DNA from: Heterodera schachtii
Taxonomy: Eukaryota; Nematoda; Chromadorea; Rhabditida; Heteroderidae
Assembly: GCA_023374025.1 (NCBI GenBank)
Contig: SIJG01000017.1
Location: forward strand, 1,503,671-1,567,670
Direction of reading: 5' to 3'
Length of the DNA: 64,000 bases
Under the pieces are notes generated by a model. It made no database searches and was not told the origin of the DNA. It saw nothing but the letters and a program-made list of their open reading frames with translations. Position 1 is the first letter of the stretch; each line of letters starts with the position of its first letter. This document shows, piece by piece, positions 53,459-64,000 of this stretch. The position numbers were made by a program, and so were the translations under genes.

Positions 53459-55468
53459 TCATCGAATGATATTTCCAGCGGCGGCCTGAAGCTGTTTCCT
53501 CGCATTTGCCGTTACACTTTCCTGCGTCTGTTTTCGCATCGATTCGTCCATCTTCCAAACGTGCCAAATCCTGAGCACTTCGTCCTGCAATTTCACAGCA
53601 ATAGACAATGGTTTGTTGAAACAAAACAACAAAAATCACTTGGTTTGCGGCGATTACGTACTCTCCGCACGGACTTTGACAAAGTGCCAACACTCGTCCG
53701 CCCTGTGCCTGGTTCAACTCCGCCGTCTGCTCAAACTTTTTGATTTTGTTGGGCTCGTGGTGCCAAACGCGAACGCCCGCCTTTGGGGCCCCATGGCCGG
53801 TGATCATTTCGCCGTGAGGTTTGCTGAAGAGAATGGCGGAAACCTAAATTCGCGCAATTAAAACTTTTGTAAAATGCTAAATCACTTGGCTGTGCGTGTC
53901 CAATGTGAAGTGAGCACTGCCATCCGTTAGGTTCCAAAAGCGTATGGTGTGGTCTCGAGTGCCACCACCAGTTGCCACGAGATTGGCTGGGCCTAAACCC
54001 ATCGTTGGCACCTAAAACACAAATGAGCCATCAAAAGAACAAAGAAAACCGAACGTATTCAATGGCCTTCACAGTCGACACGTGGTCATTCAATTTGAAA
54101 AGCGGTGTCTTGAGTAATATTAACAAAAGCATTAGTAATGGAAAATGATGTATATTTGTATTAACCGGATTATTTGACGATAATTGCACATTCTCCCAAA
54201 CATTTACTAATGCGTCAGAACCTCCACTGGTGAGGTAATGCTCATCTGGGCTCCACTTTAGGCCACAAACTTCGTGCGTATGAGCATCCAAAGTGCTTAA
54301 AATGAAATGGTTTGTGTGCTAATTTTTTAGAAATATTGAACCTGATCAACGAATTTTTTATTCGAACATCGTGGTGGTAAATTCGACCGTTCTTCGAGCC
54401 ACAACAAATGCGCCCTTTGTGTGTCCATGTGGCACATGCCAATCGCATGTCTGCCGTCGTGTGAATTGTTCTCAGCACTTTTTTGGTGGCGCTGTCCAAC
54501 AACTGAAAACGAAATGAAGTCTCATTATGTCTTCGCTATCCGTTCGGCTCACCTTTAATTGTCCGTCATTGAAACCAACAGCAAGATATTGTCCTTCGCA
54601 AGACCATTTGACGAGAGTTGGATGCGAATGCATCTCAGAGAAATCTTTAATCTCCTTAAATTCACAAGATTTGGTGGAAAAAACTGTAAAAGAACTGACA
54701 TCAACGGCACCGGTCCCCGCGTTCCATTGAAAAATTTTTGATCCTAAGCCAACGGCGACACAATTAGTCTTGCTCCAATCAATCAAATTCGAATCTGGAA
54801 TAGGTAGTTGCAAAAATGTAATCTGTATTATGTTTACAAAAATCGTCTAATAAATCTGGCGCATCCAACATTCTCTCGGGATCCTTCGCGACGTAACGAC
54901 GAGACCGTTTCACACAACTGGAAGTGGGCTGGACACAAGAAAAAAGCACATTCACCTGCTGTTTGTGGCCTTGCAGAGAATGAATTGGATGTAAAATTCA
55001 TGGGCTTTATTAAAGTTAATCTACCGAATTTTGCTAGAGGAGCGAGTCCCTTACGAAATGCGCAAACTCGGTCAAAATCAGCCAACGAATTCACTGCATT
55101 GTCAGATTTGACCCTCATCATTTGTTTCTTCGTCTGCTGTTCCAATTTGGAAGCGGGACTCGTCGGACATGAAGTGGACGTATTCAAATTGTTGGTGTTC
55201 TCATTATCCTTAATCATGTGATTAAACAAAACTGGAGATTGTAGAAAGAAAATCTCACGAGCAGTCGCGAGGACAACAAATGATTGGCGAGTTCCAATTG
55301 CTCCTCACTTCTGAGACATAAATAGCGATCGCCCTCGTTGACCTTTCCTTTCACATAGTTTGGGTTTCTCGATGGCGTTGTGCCGTTTAGACTGGTCAGA
55401 ACGGATGAACGAATTCCATGGCTACCGCCTGCTGCTAAGTTTTTCCATTCCGGCGTGTGACTCGTCAT
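53459..55468 (-). CDS. fzy-1: CDC20/Fizzy, APC/C activator
   Basis: A WD40 co-activator that brings substrates to the anaphase-promoting complex. Start 55468. The N-terminal part has NEGDRYLCLRSEEQLELANH, as in CDC20 (GDRYIPHRSAAQMEVA), then a Ser/Thr-rich disordered region. RRYVAKDPERMLDAPDLLDD (about 54900-54840) begins the propeller. Blades include IFQWNAGTGAVDVSSF, IYHHDVRIKNSLI, HTHEVCGLKWSPDEHYLTSG, NVWENVQLS, HVSTVKAIEYVPTMGLG, ATGGGTRDHTIRFWNL, DTHSQVSAILFSKP, VLALCQSPCGEYVIAAN and DEVLRIWHVWKMDESMRKQ. The protein ends in NIIR, keeping the C-terminal Ile-Arg dipeptide by which activators dock on the APC3 subunit. The match is better to CDC20 than to CDH1/FZR. Confidence 0.93.
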
Positions 55469-55879
55469 TATGATATGCGGGTGAAAAGGAAGCGAAAAAT
55501 TGTTATAGTAAGCGTAAATAAATTGTTAGACAAATTTTACTAGAAATTAAGAAATAAACATTAGAAAGATAAAAATATCTTAAAAGAAGTCTAATATCTC
55601 AGCATTTGCTAATAAGTAAATGGTTTATTTATCATATAGGTAAATCTGTAAGCTTAAGCTTGCATCTTCTTCATTTCGGTCCTAGTTTTAACCGAACCGA
55701 GAACCGAGCCAACAAAAAATTTAAAAATTATATTTTCGCGAAATTTGTCATAATGTCTTCTTCAGTCGAGGTCGAGTCGACGCATCCGCAGACCGCTAGT
55801 CTATTGCTTTTACACGAGAATTTGCATTTTTATCCAACCCTCACTCTTTAAGGTTGAATTAAAATTTTGATGATATAAA
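55469..55879. promoter_or_regulatory. Divergent intergenic region CDC20/OSBP
   Basis: 411 bp between two divergent starts. AT-rich. A short plus frame (55754-55851) before the OSBP start may be an upstream exon or untranslated leader. Confidence 0.4.
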
Positions 55880-58800
55880 ATGACTAAAAAGCGATCAAGC
55901 ATTTCATCGGCCAGCTTTTTTGTCGAAGACACCGGCAGCAATTCGACTGATGTTGGAGTGAAAGAGAACAGTGCCAAAACAAATGACCCAAATAAATTTG
56001 AGAAGGCCGGATGGCTTTACAAATGGACAAATTATGTTAAGGGATATCGGCAGCGATGGTTTGTCCTTAATGCTGAAGGAATTCTGAGCTATTATCGGTT
56101 TGGTTGTCTTTTATATCAAAGGAAATCAAATACTTGAAGGCATCCATCGGAAGTCAATCGCTCTTGTAGAGGCAGCATAAATTTGAGCGAAGCGAACATT
56201 CACAGCAATCAGGGCGAGTCGAGCCACAGCTTGGTTTGTTTTTAATTTATTTTAAAATTTCATAAATTAGCCACCGTTTTAAGTTTTAATATTTAATAAT
56301 AATTTATATTTTAAAATACTATGAAAATCAAACTTATTGCTAGATCATCACTACTCCATCAGCACAAACATTTCATTTAAAGGCATCAAATGAGGTTATA
56401 AAACTTTAAATTTATTTATTTAATTAGGTATGTAGAATGATATTTTTTAGATTGATCGTTCACAATGGCTTAAAGCACTCGAATATGCTAAACACAGGGC
56501 AATAATACAGGCCGTTTCACTTGAGGAAGATGAAGAGGAAAGCCAACTTTTGCTCAACAAAACGAAAGGACTCAAAGAATCATCGACAGGAAAATTGGAA
56601 AATATGTCGAAGGATCTTCGGACTTCCGGCGTTAAATTCTGTATTTTTCATACCAAATAATGAGATAATGACCAAATTTAAAGACAAAGAATTGGACGAC
56701 CTGATGCATTTTATAGTTGGCCATTGCAACGCAAAAGAAGGCAAAAAATTGTAATGAGAAGGCCAACCAATTGAGGGCAATTGCTGACAATTTTATAAAG
56801 GTAAGTGAAAGGGGAGAAATTTCTCACCGACTTAAAGCCCATCTTTGTGCATTTTTCCAGAAATTTGGGCAAAATTGTCAACATTTCTATTTCAGAATTC
56901 AAATGAATTGGTGCTGAATTACAAAAATGACTACGGCACACTTTTGCGACTTGCCAATTACCAAAATGAAAAGTATTTGGAACTTCAAAGGCAATACAAA
57001 ATTCTCGCAACACAACACTCAAAATTGGAGAGGGACACGTACAAAAGAATCACCGAAGGAACACTTTCGACTGAAATAAACGCAGTGTCGGAGAATGGGA
57101 GGCCGCGTGAGTTTTGAAACATTTTTGGTTTGCAATTCCATCTTTTCGAATAATGAATGAATGTTTTTTGCATTAATTTAACGACACAAAACAAAGTGAT
57201 TCAGTATTTTTGTTGACATTTTAGCATTAGTCACTGACTGGGAATGGGGGAACCAAACACGAAAATCTGTTTAATCATTGACATTTAACACTACCAGCAA
57301 AAGTTTAATGGTTTAATTTTAACCAATAATAATTTCCCTTTTCTTGCCCTAAAATTGTAAAATTTGCTATTTTTCCTCTGTTTACTTTGAGATCAACTGC
57401 TGTATACAATAGCATTTAAACTTTAAACAAATGTCTTTTTATCTTTCCCTGCTTTTTCTGTTTTCCTTTCTCACAATTTGCTGTGATTGTGCTGCTTTCT
57501 CTTATCCGTCTTTCCTTTGTCTCTTTCTCTTTACGCATTTATTGATTGATGGATTTCGCTCACTGAAAATTTTTGTCAGCCCATTTTTGCGTATATTATC
57601 TTAATTTAAAAAAATTACTGTTATCCATAATATCAAAGGGATAATTAATTGGTGGATATTCAATCAGCAAAATCATTCTCCTCACATAAATTTGATTCAC
57701 AATCAATCGGAATGGAACATAACATTTTCCACAGGCTCCGTTCTTTAACAGTTCAGAAATTTTCACTTTTAGCATTCGTTGAGGGTGCAACACCTGGTGA
57801 AAGTGACGACGAAGAGGAAGAGAAAAAGGAAGAGACATTTCACGACGCAGCGGACAATTTCGAAGAGATTGAAAGGGAGGCTCAGAAGCGAAAAGAAAGC
57901 AGCGAAGAGAGCACGGGACAGAAGGAGGGGCAGGCGGAGAAGGAGAGAGTGGGCAAATTTATGAGTGACCAGCAGAGAATGGGCAATTTCGAGTTTCGGA
58001 AGTGCATTTTGCAATTTTCAACCGTAAATTTTCGTCTGCAACGCCAATCACCTTTTTTTTGTTTCAGTCACTTGATAAGAACCACAAAGAAAGCACACAG
58101 CCAACTGTGGTCCCTGAACTGTCAGTAGTGCCAAGACGGTCGTCCGTCCGACCGAAGCCGCAATCGCATGGGCTTAAGTGATTTCTTTTTGGAATAATTT
58201 TATAAATATATCGCAAATAAATTTTAAAAAATCAACTGTTTGAATGTCCTTTCAGTCTTTCAGTTTGTGGAGTATTATGCGCAATTGCATTGGCAAAGAA
58301 TTGACTCGAATTCCAATTCCGGTATTTTTGTGGCTTTGTCTTTTTGAAAGATCATTGCTTTACAGATCAATTTCAACGAACCACTCTCGATGCTTCAGCG
58401 TATTACGGAAGACTTGGAATATTCCTATTTGCTTGATCGGGCTGCTGAAAAACAGGACATTTGCGAACGGCTCGCCTATGTCGCCGCATTTGCTGTCAGC
58501 TGTTATTCAGCCACCGCTGTACGTACCACGAAACCATTCAACCCGTTGCTGGGCGAAACTTTCGAGTTCGATCGGAGGGCTGACCTCGGGTGGCGGTCGC
58601 TGGTCGAGCAAGTCTCACACCACCCGCCCGCCGCTGCCCATCACGTTGAAGGAGTGAATTGGCATTTGAACCAGGTGGACACACTTTGTTGACTCTATGC
58701 CTTCTCTCTCTCCATATTATTTATTATCAACCCGAAGGAATTTATGGTCAGTTCACGCTTTCGTGGCAAATATATGAGCGTGATTCCCACTGGCCAAACC

Positions 58801-59713
58801 CACGTGTCCTTTCGGGACGGAAAGGCGCACTTTACGTTTCAAAAGGTGGTCACGACTGTGCACAACATCATTGTTGGTCGTTTGTGGATTGACAACCACG
58901 GCGAAATGGTCAGACAATTCTCATATTTAAACCCATCGCTTTTTAAGAATATTGTCAATCATTTGGGCGGGGAGAGGGCTGTCCTCAAGTTCAACGCGTA
59001 CAGCTATTTTTCATCGAACAGACCAAGAAAAGTTTTCCAAGTTGTTAGATATTTCAATTCCTTTCATTTTAAGGTTGAAGGTGTAATTTTTGACGGGATG
59101 GGTGTGCCTCATTTTTGTCTTGAAGGCTATTGGAATGAACACGTAAATATTGCAAGTGTCGTTGGCAGAAGAAAGGATGAAAAGGGCAATTTGGTGATTC
59201 AAATGGGCGAAAAACGACGAATTTGGACAGCAAACGCTCCTTTGTAATTATTATAAATTGAATCCTTTTTTAAAAAGCTTATTTTAGCGGTGACTCTTCA
59301 CAATACAACTTCACTAAACTCGCCATCGAAATGAATCAGCCGGACTGATTCCGTCGCTCCAACGGATTCACGACGAAGGCCCGACCAACGACTGATGGAG
59401 GACGGGGATTGGGACGAAGCGAACAAGCGGAAGAACCAACTCGAAGAAAGGCAGCGCAAGGCACGGAGGCAGGCTGAAGCGGAGGCAGAGAGGGCGATGG
59501 ACAACAGTGAGTCCGATCCGCCGACGGACGACGAATTCTCACATGGCATGGGCCACTCCCATTTCAGACCAAATGACCGCTGAGTACCAAGCACGCTGGT
59601 TTAAGAAGGTGCAAGACTCCCACACGGGCTCTGTGATCCATGTTGTTCGGGACGAAGAATATTGGCGATGCAAAATGAACCGGGACTGGTCTCGATGTCC
59701 CGACATTTTCTAA
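55880..59713 (+). CDS. Oxysterol-binding protein (OSBP type, PH + ORD)
   Basis: A lipid-exchange protein of ER-Golgi contact sites. From 55880: a Ser-rich leader, then the PH domain [50 protein letters not shown] and FHLKASNE...[12 protein letters not shown] (to 56490). Coiled-coil middle exons are at 56500-57110. An acidic tract at 57800-57860 ([20 protein letters not shown]) holds a FFAT-like core, TFHDAAD, for VAP binding. The ORD begins [20 protein letters not shown], then [35 protein letters not shown] (signature neighbourhood), [13 protein letters not shown] (58606-58645), [18 protein letters not shown] and [19 protein letters not shown], ending with [20 protein letters not shown] and [20 protein letters not shown]. 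It has the full-length conserved ends, so it is a long OSBP and not a short ORP. Pelota follows 320 bp downstream. Confidence 0.94.
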
Positions 59714-60033
59714 TTAAATCGGATGGGTGCACGGGGTAACACACGGATTGTGATAATTTGCCATAAATTATTTCAACATTTCACTTTGCTTCACTTATCA
59801 TTGTTCCTTCCACAACTTTTCCAAATTGGATTGTGCCCTCATAAATGCCATGCAATCTTTGTCGAAACAAATGGGATAATTGGTGTAAAGAATCCGCTAA
59901 TTTACTTTACAAATTATACTGTCAATGCCACAATTCAGCAGTTTATCTTATTTTGATGTGTTAATTTCATTTTAACTTCGTTTTCTGTTTTGTTTAGGAA
60001 TTTCACTCAAATTTGCTGTGTGAATAATTCAGA
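59714..60033. other. Same-strand spacer OSBP-Pelota
   Basis: AT-rich, with a good nematode acceptor (TTTTGTTTAG at about 59989-59998) 35 bp before the Pelota start, suitable for trans-splicing. Confidence 0.4.
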
Positions 60034-62132
60034 ATGAAATTGCTTAAACGCTTCGTACAAAAGGATTCTTCCGGGTAAATTTTGATGCATTTTTCTATTC
60101 CGTTTTTTCTGCTTAAGTTTTGTCCGTTTGATGTGTGAAGAGGACGAAGACATGTGGCACATTTACAATTTGGTAAAATTTGTTTAAATTTACATACACA
60201 TATAATGGCATGTATTAAAGGTGAGGGTCGGCGACGTGGTGCGAAGTTCGACGATGCGCAAAGTGACCAACGAAACATCGACCGGGTCGAAGACGAGCCA
60301 ACGGATACAAATGTGAAATTCAGGGTGGAAACTGAAGGACTAATCCGATTTTCGATGTATAAATTTTTCTGCCAAAAACGTTTTGCCGGAAATGTTATGC
60401 CAAGTTTAAACCATTTCCATGTACTTCTACAAGAAAAGTTCCTTTTTTTGAGGCTGTTTATTCTTTTCTTTTAAATTACACCCCCTTTTTTTTGCCATTG
60501 TTTCACTTTTCATTTACAGAACTCTGACAATCGAAGTGGAGACAATTAACTTTGATACGTCCGTTGGCACTCTTCATTTAAAAGGCTTTTATTTTAATTT
60601 AGATTTTCATTATTTGTTTAATTTTAGGAAAAAATATCAAAGAAAATCAGCACGTAAAAGTTGGTTGATTAAGCTGAATTTGCTTATATATCCTAATTTC
60701 GGTTATTTTTCCCCAGTTGGGTGCTTACCACACTTTGGACCTCGAGTTGAACCGCGTCTTTACCCTGGAGAAGCCGTGTTGGGACGCCATGGACTTGCAC
60801 AGGTTGGAACTGTGCTCGGATATCGCAAACAAAGCCGATGTGGCTGGCATTGTACGCATTTTGCTTTATGCTTCACTTTCTGATTAGCATTTAATGCACA
60901 AATATTTTACATCTCAATTTCCGTTTTGAATTTCACGGAGTGAGGGGCGATAATCAATTTTTTAAAATTATTATTGACATGCTCCGTCAGTGACTTTTTC
61001 CGAAAAAAGTTTTAGGTAATGCATGAAGGCCTTGCGAATGTTTGTCTGATCGGTTCTTCAATGACCGTGGTGAAGTCCAAAATTGACATGCAGGTTGGTC
61101 GGAATAGATTTAATTCAATGTTTATTTAATAATTATTATTTTTGTTACTTTTCAGATCGCTCGCAAACGGAAGGGACTGACCTCGCAACATGACAAAAGT
61201 TTGGTCGCCTTTATGAATGCAATTTGTGCCGCTTTTGTTCGGCACGTGAACATCGAAGTGACTTCCCCCTCCTCCCCCTTCTCTTTTTCACTTTGCCAAA
61301 CCGATTTTCAGCTGATCAAATGCGTCGTTGTCGCTAGTCCGGGATTCCTTCGCGATCAGTTCATCGAGTTTTTCTGGCAGTACATCGAACGCGAAGGGCT
61401 CAAGCAGCAGTTCGCCCCGCACAGGGGTAAATTTGTGCTCGTCCATTCGTCAAGCGGCTTCAAACACGCGCTAAACGAAGCACTTTCGGACGCCACTGTC
61501 AGCCAACGGCTTAGCGATACGAAGGCACCGTTTTTGGAAAACGATGGAAATTTGCCAATGTTGGGTCATTTTAGGCACAGGCCGAAGTTAAGGCATTGAA
61601 CACGTTCATGGAGCTGATGTGCACCGACCCACAGAAGGCCGTCTACGGGTACAGACACGTGGTGCACGCACGCGAACAACAGTCCATCGACACTTTGATG
61701 GTGTCCGATTCGTTGTTCAGGCAGGCAAAAGAATTTTGCATGGAAATAATTGGCAGAAACATTTAAAGGTCCAAAGAAATTGCCCAGAGGAGGAAATATG
61801 TGGACCTTGTGGAGAGCGTCAAGGATCAGGCGAGAATGAAGCTTATTGGCCATCATTTATATTATGCCGTTCTTCTCTGTTGCTCCCTTTTAGGGTGCCA
61901 ATGTGCTAATTTTCTCGAGTATGCACGTGACCGGAGAGCAACTCACCCAATTGGTGGGTTTTGTTGGCATTAATTGCCATAGGAATCCAACAAAAAGTCG
62001 GAAGAATTGTTTTAGACTGGTGTCGCTGCCATTTTACGATTTCCTATCGCCGATTTGGACGACGAGGAGTGGGAACAGGAGAGCGAAGTGCCAAACGACG
62101 AGGCCGAGAGGGAAGAGAACGGACGGACATGA
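60034..62132 (+). CDS. pelo-1: Pelota (Dom34), ribosome rescue factor
   Basis: Pelota with HBS1 frees stalled ribosomes in no-go and non-stop decay. The start at 60034 gives MKLLKRFVQKDSSG, then EDEDMWHIYNLVRVGDVVRS, STMRKVTNETSTGS, TLTIEVETINFDTSVGTLHL and KLGAYHTLDLELNRVFTLEK of the N domain. The central domain has GIVMHEGLANVCLIGSSMTV, ARKRKGLTSQHDKSL, CVVVASPGFLRDQFIEFFWQ and LVHSSSGFKHALNEALSDAT. The C domain has SDTKAQAEVKALNTFMELM, QSIDTLMVSDSLFRSKEIAQ and GANVLIFSSMHVTGEQLTQL, and an acidic end. There is no GGQ, as expected. Two introns start with GC: 61525-61574 (AAG|GCACCG) and 61721-61768 (CAG|GCAGGC); no in-frame GT exists in either place. Intronic sequences make several short spurious frames. 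Confidence 0.95.
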
Positions 62133-62333
62133 GAAAAAAGCTGAGGAAAATGGGGGAAAAGCACCACTCGAGAATTGTTTTTTCAAATTTCATTGTTCCC
62201 AAATGCCTAAAATACACAACAAATTTTATGTTTGGTTGACCATCAACATTTTGTAATTATGATGGAAGAGGAATTAAATGCCTTAATTTTTTTTTTCTCA
62301 GATGCCTTTAATTAATATATTTTCGTTTTCCGA

Positions 62334-63251
62334 ATGGCCCGTTCTTTCGTTGGCTTTGCGTTTGATGCCTTCAAACGGCGTTTGGGTGCCCATGACTTCC
62401 CATTTCTCCGTGGTTTCATCCATGGATTCAATTAGTGGGGCTTGCTTAATTTACTGAATTATTCCAAAATTTATTTAAATTTTTAATTATTTTAAATTAA
62501 TTTAACATTTTATAATTTTTGTTTTCAAGTTATGATGCCCAAAGGGTCAAAGAAATCGGTGCCGAAAGGGCCGCGGCCGAATGGGTCGTCCGTTGTGAGG
62601 GGAAAGTGAAGTGGGAAATGCCAAAATGGCCAATTCAATGTTAATATATTTTGCTTTCTCAGATTTGACCATTCCCCCCACATTTTCTCCGATTACAACG
62701 CTTTGCAGCGGTTCACTTCCGAATTGGACCCCAAAAGAGAGTCCGACCGCGTCCATTTGGTCGCCGTCGATGCCACTGACTCGTGCATGTGCGTACTTTT
62801 GGCATTGGAACACAACATTTCCAAATGCCATCATTTCAATTGTCTTAAGTTCGGGCTGGGGCTGTCGCCATTTCGATGGGCTCAGTCGCCTCCAAAATGT
62901 TCAATTTGTGCGCTGCAAATCGCTGACAGTTGGCACTTTTGCGTTTGACTAAGCCAAAAATGCCCCAAAGGACAATGGCCTCCAAATGCTCGCCGATTCG
63001 TCCGTCTCCGACACTTTGCTAACACTTCACATCGAAAAGTGTCCGAAAGTGACCAATTCGGGCATCAGACATTTGCGCAAATTGAGGTCGAATTGGGCAA
63101 AATGTTCCTCTAAAACATTTGCTCCTCCTTTAGAATGCTGAATTCGCTGACTTTGCAAAATTTGAAAAATGTTTGGAAGCCAGAAAAGATTTTGGACGAA
63201 ATCAAACCGAATTTGCCATCGGATTGTCACATTTCTTACAAGGAAAAATGA
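62334..63251 (+). CDS. ATP5S/DMAC2-like mitochondrial LRR protein
   Basis: The family includes ATP synthase coupling factor B (ATP5S/DMAC2L) and the complex I assembly factor DMAC2, mitochondrial leucine-rich-repeat proteins. The strongest match is at about 62533-62615, YDAQRVKEIGAERAAAEWVV plus RCEGKVKW (family pattern VGPDRAxAEWLLRCG). Next come VHLVAVDATDSCM (62750-62787, pattern IDATDSCI), LQNVQFVRCKSLT, LQMLADSSVSDTLLTLHIEK, CPKVTNSGIRHLRKL and LNSLTLQNLKNVWKPEKILD, ending SYKEK at 63251. The N-terminal exon is uncertain: 62334 gives MARSFVGFAFDAFKRRLGAH, a plausible targeting sequence, while a strong acceptor (TTTTTTTCTCAG) at 62290-62301 places another ATG at 62302. It starts about 200 bp after the Pelota stop. 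Confidence 0.8.
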
Positions 63252-64000
63252 AATAAAGAACGTCGTGCAAAATAAAATTTTGTTTTTTAAATGGGCGGAA
63301 ATTAAATATTTAATATGCGCCGCATAAAACGAGCGAATAACACGAAAAAGAAGGAGGGGGGGGGGTGAGAGAAAGTTTAATGGATCCGCCAAGGGAAAGG
63401 CGGGAAGGGAATTGCTGGGGGGGTGGGCTTTTGTCCATTAGCTCCTCCCTAATCCCCCCCCCCCCCTCCCTCTCATCTTTGGCCCTCTCTCCCCCCCCCC
63501 CTTCCCTTTTATATTATCCGCTCTTTCCTCTCCCTCCGCCTTTCTCTTTTTCCCTCCCTCTCTCTCTCTCTCATTCATTGCCTCGGGCTGAGTGGGAATG
63601 AGATTTGAGAGGAGTTTGAGATTTTATTTGAGGTGCCTCTGCTCGGGTGTTGGTGGTCGGTGGATGGGTTTGAGCGGTTGGCCATAACTTCTTCCGTCTC
63701 CGTCCCATCATTCCGTCGACAGCGGTGCCATTCCCTCCCCCTCCCCCCTCCCCCCCCCCCCTTCCCCGTCCCTTCCCTCCCTCACAAATAAACCTTTTCG
63801 CCCCTCTGGGCTTGTCCGGTGGGTCCGCCCACCGCCGCTGTTTGCCTTTTCCTTCCTATTCTAATTATTTTTTGCCGCTTCAACTCGCCCCACTTCACTC
63901 TCGGCGTGGTGATGATGATGATTATCCCCCCGCCCCCTTATGCCTTGGCCATTGCCAACTTCGCCCCTCCCCCCCCGGGGTTTTGCCCTTTCACTCTCTT
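63252..64000. repeat. Homopolymer-rich G/C and pyrimidine low-complexity DNA
   Basis: G runs at about 63355-63365 and many C runs (63447-63465, 63491-63500, 63749-63761, 63971-63978), plus a CT microsatellite at 63555-63572. No gene is supported; the frame at 63365-63601 is only a translation of low-complexity DNA. Confidence 0.8.

Noticed and set aside
63365..63601. Plus-strand ORF rich in Pro/Ser/Leu
   Set aside because: Composed of homopolymer and dinucleotide repeats with no splice partners.

Overview
This is eukaryotic nuclear DNA, very probably from a nematode and most likely a plant-parasitic tylenchid of the cyst-nematode type. The genes are dense and split into many small exons by 36-60 nt introns. 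The families are animal ones (innexin, receptor guanylate cyclase, MED23, CDC37, MAPKAP kinase, OSBP), spacing is operon-like, and at least four introns begin with GC instead of GT, a habit known to be frequent in cyst nematodes. The species assignment is inference. All CDS coordinates are whole-gene spans that include introns.

Layout. 0.1-4.7 kb: receptor guanylate cyclase (+), entering from the left edge. 5.1-5.4 kb: tiny membrane protein (-). 5.9-8.3 kb: ABHD2-type hydrolase (+), followed at 8.5-15.9 kb by Mediator subunit MED23 (+) with a Q/H/P-rich tail. 16.1-20.8 kb: transposon and gene-fragment zone. 20.9-24.0 kb: a minus-strand gene I do not recognise. 24.5-26.5 kb: nucleoredoxin-like protein (+) and ABT1/ESF2 (-). 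27.1-33.4 kb: a secreted CULT-domain protein (-) diverges from a compact plus-strand series ELP3, RPC7, metaxin. 33.7-38.8 kb: MAPKAP kinase, EF-hand rhomboid protease and TAF9, all minus. 39-44 kb and 46.5-49.2 kb: a second accessory zone of repeats and gene debris surrounding an RRM protein gene (-, 43.9-46.5 kb) and a small tail-anchored-like protein (-). 49.2-63.3 kb: housekeeping genes again: CDC37 (+), innexin (-), CDC20 (-), OSBP (+), Pelota (+) and a DMAC2/ATP5S-like LRR protein (+). Both window ends are G- or C-homopolymer-rich.

The ordinary genes serve RNA polymerase II and III transcription, tRNA modification, mRNA quality control, chaperoning, the cell cycle, mitochondria and signalling. 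The unusual biology is in the accessory zones. There are three non-autonomous hAT-type families with exact or near-exact 8-bp target duplications, and two insertions have matching empty sites in paralogous DNA within the same window. A two-copy 4-bp-TSD terminal-inverted-repeat element carries a tRNA-like RNA polymerase III promoter. A composite structure has two copies of one hAT-type element bracketing a cargo of broken Fic and 14-3-3 genes, and its flanking octamers look like the scar of a circular DNA that recombined into a resident element. A mosaic at 46.5-47.4 kb joins pieces of three different genes, including an SREBP fragment.
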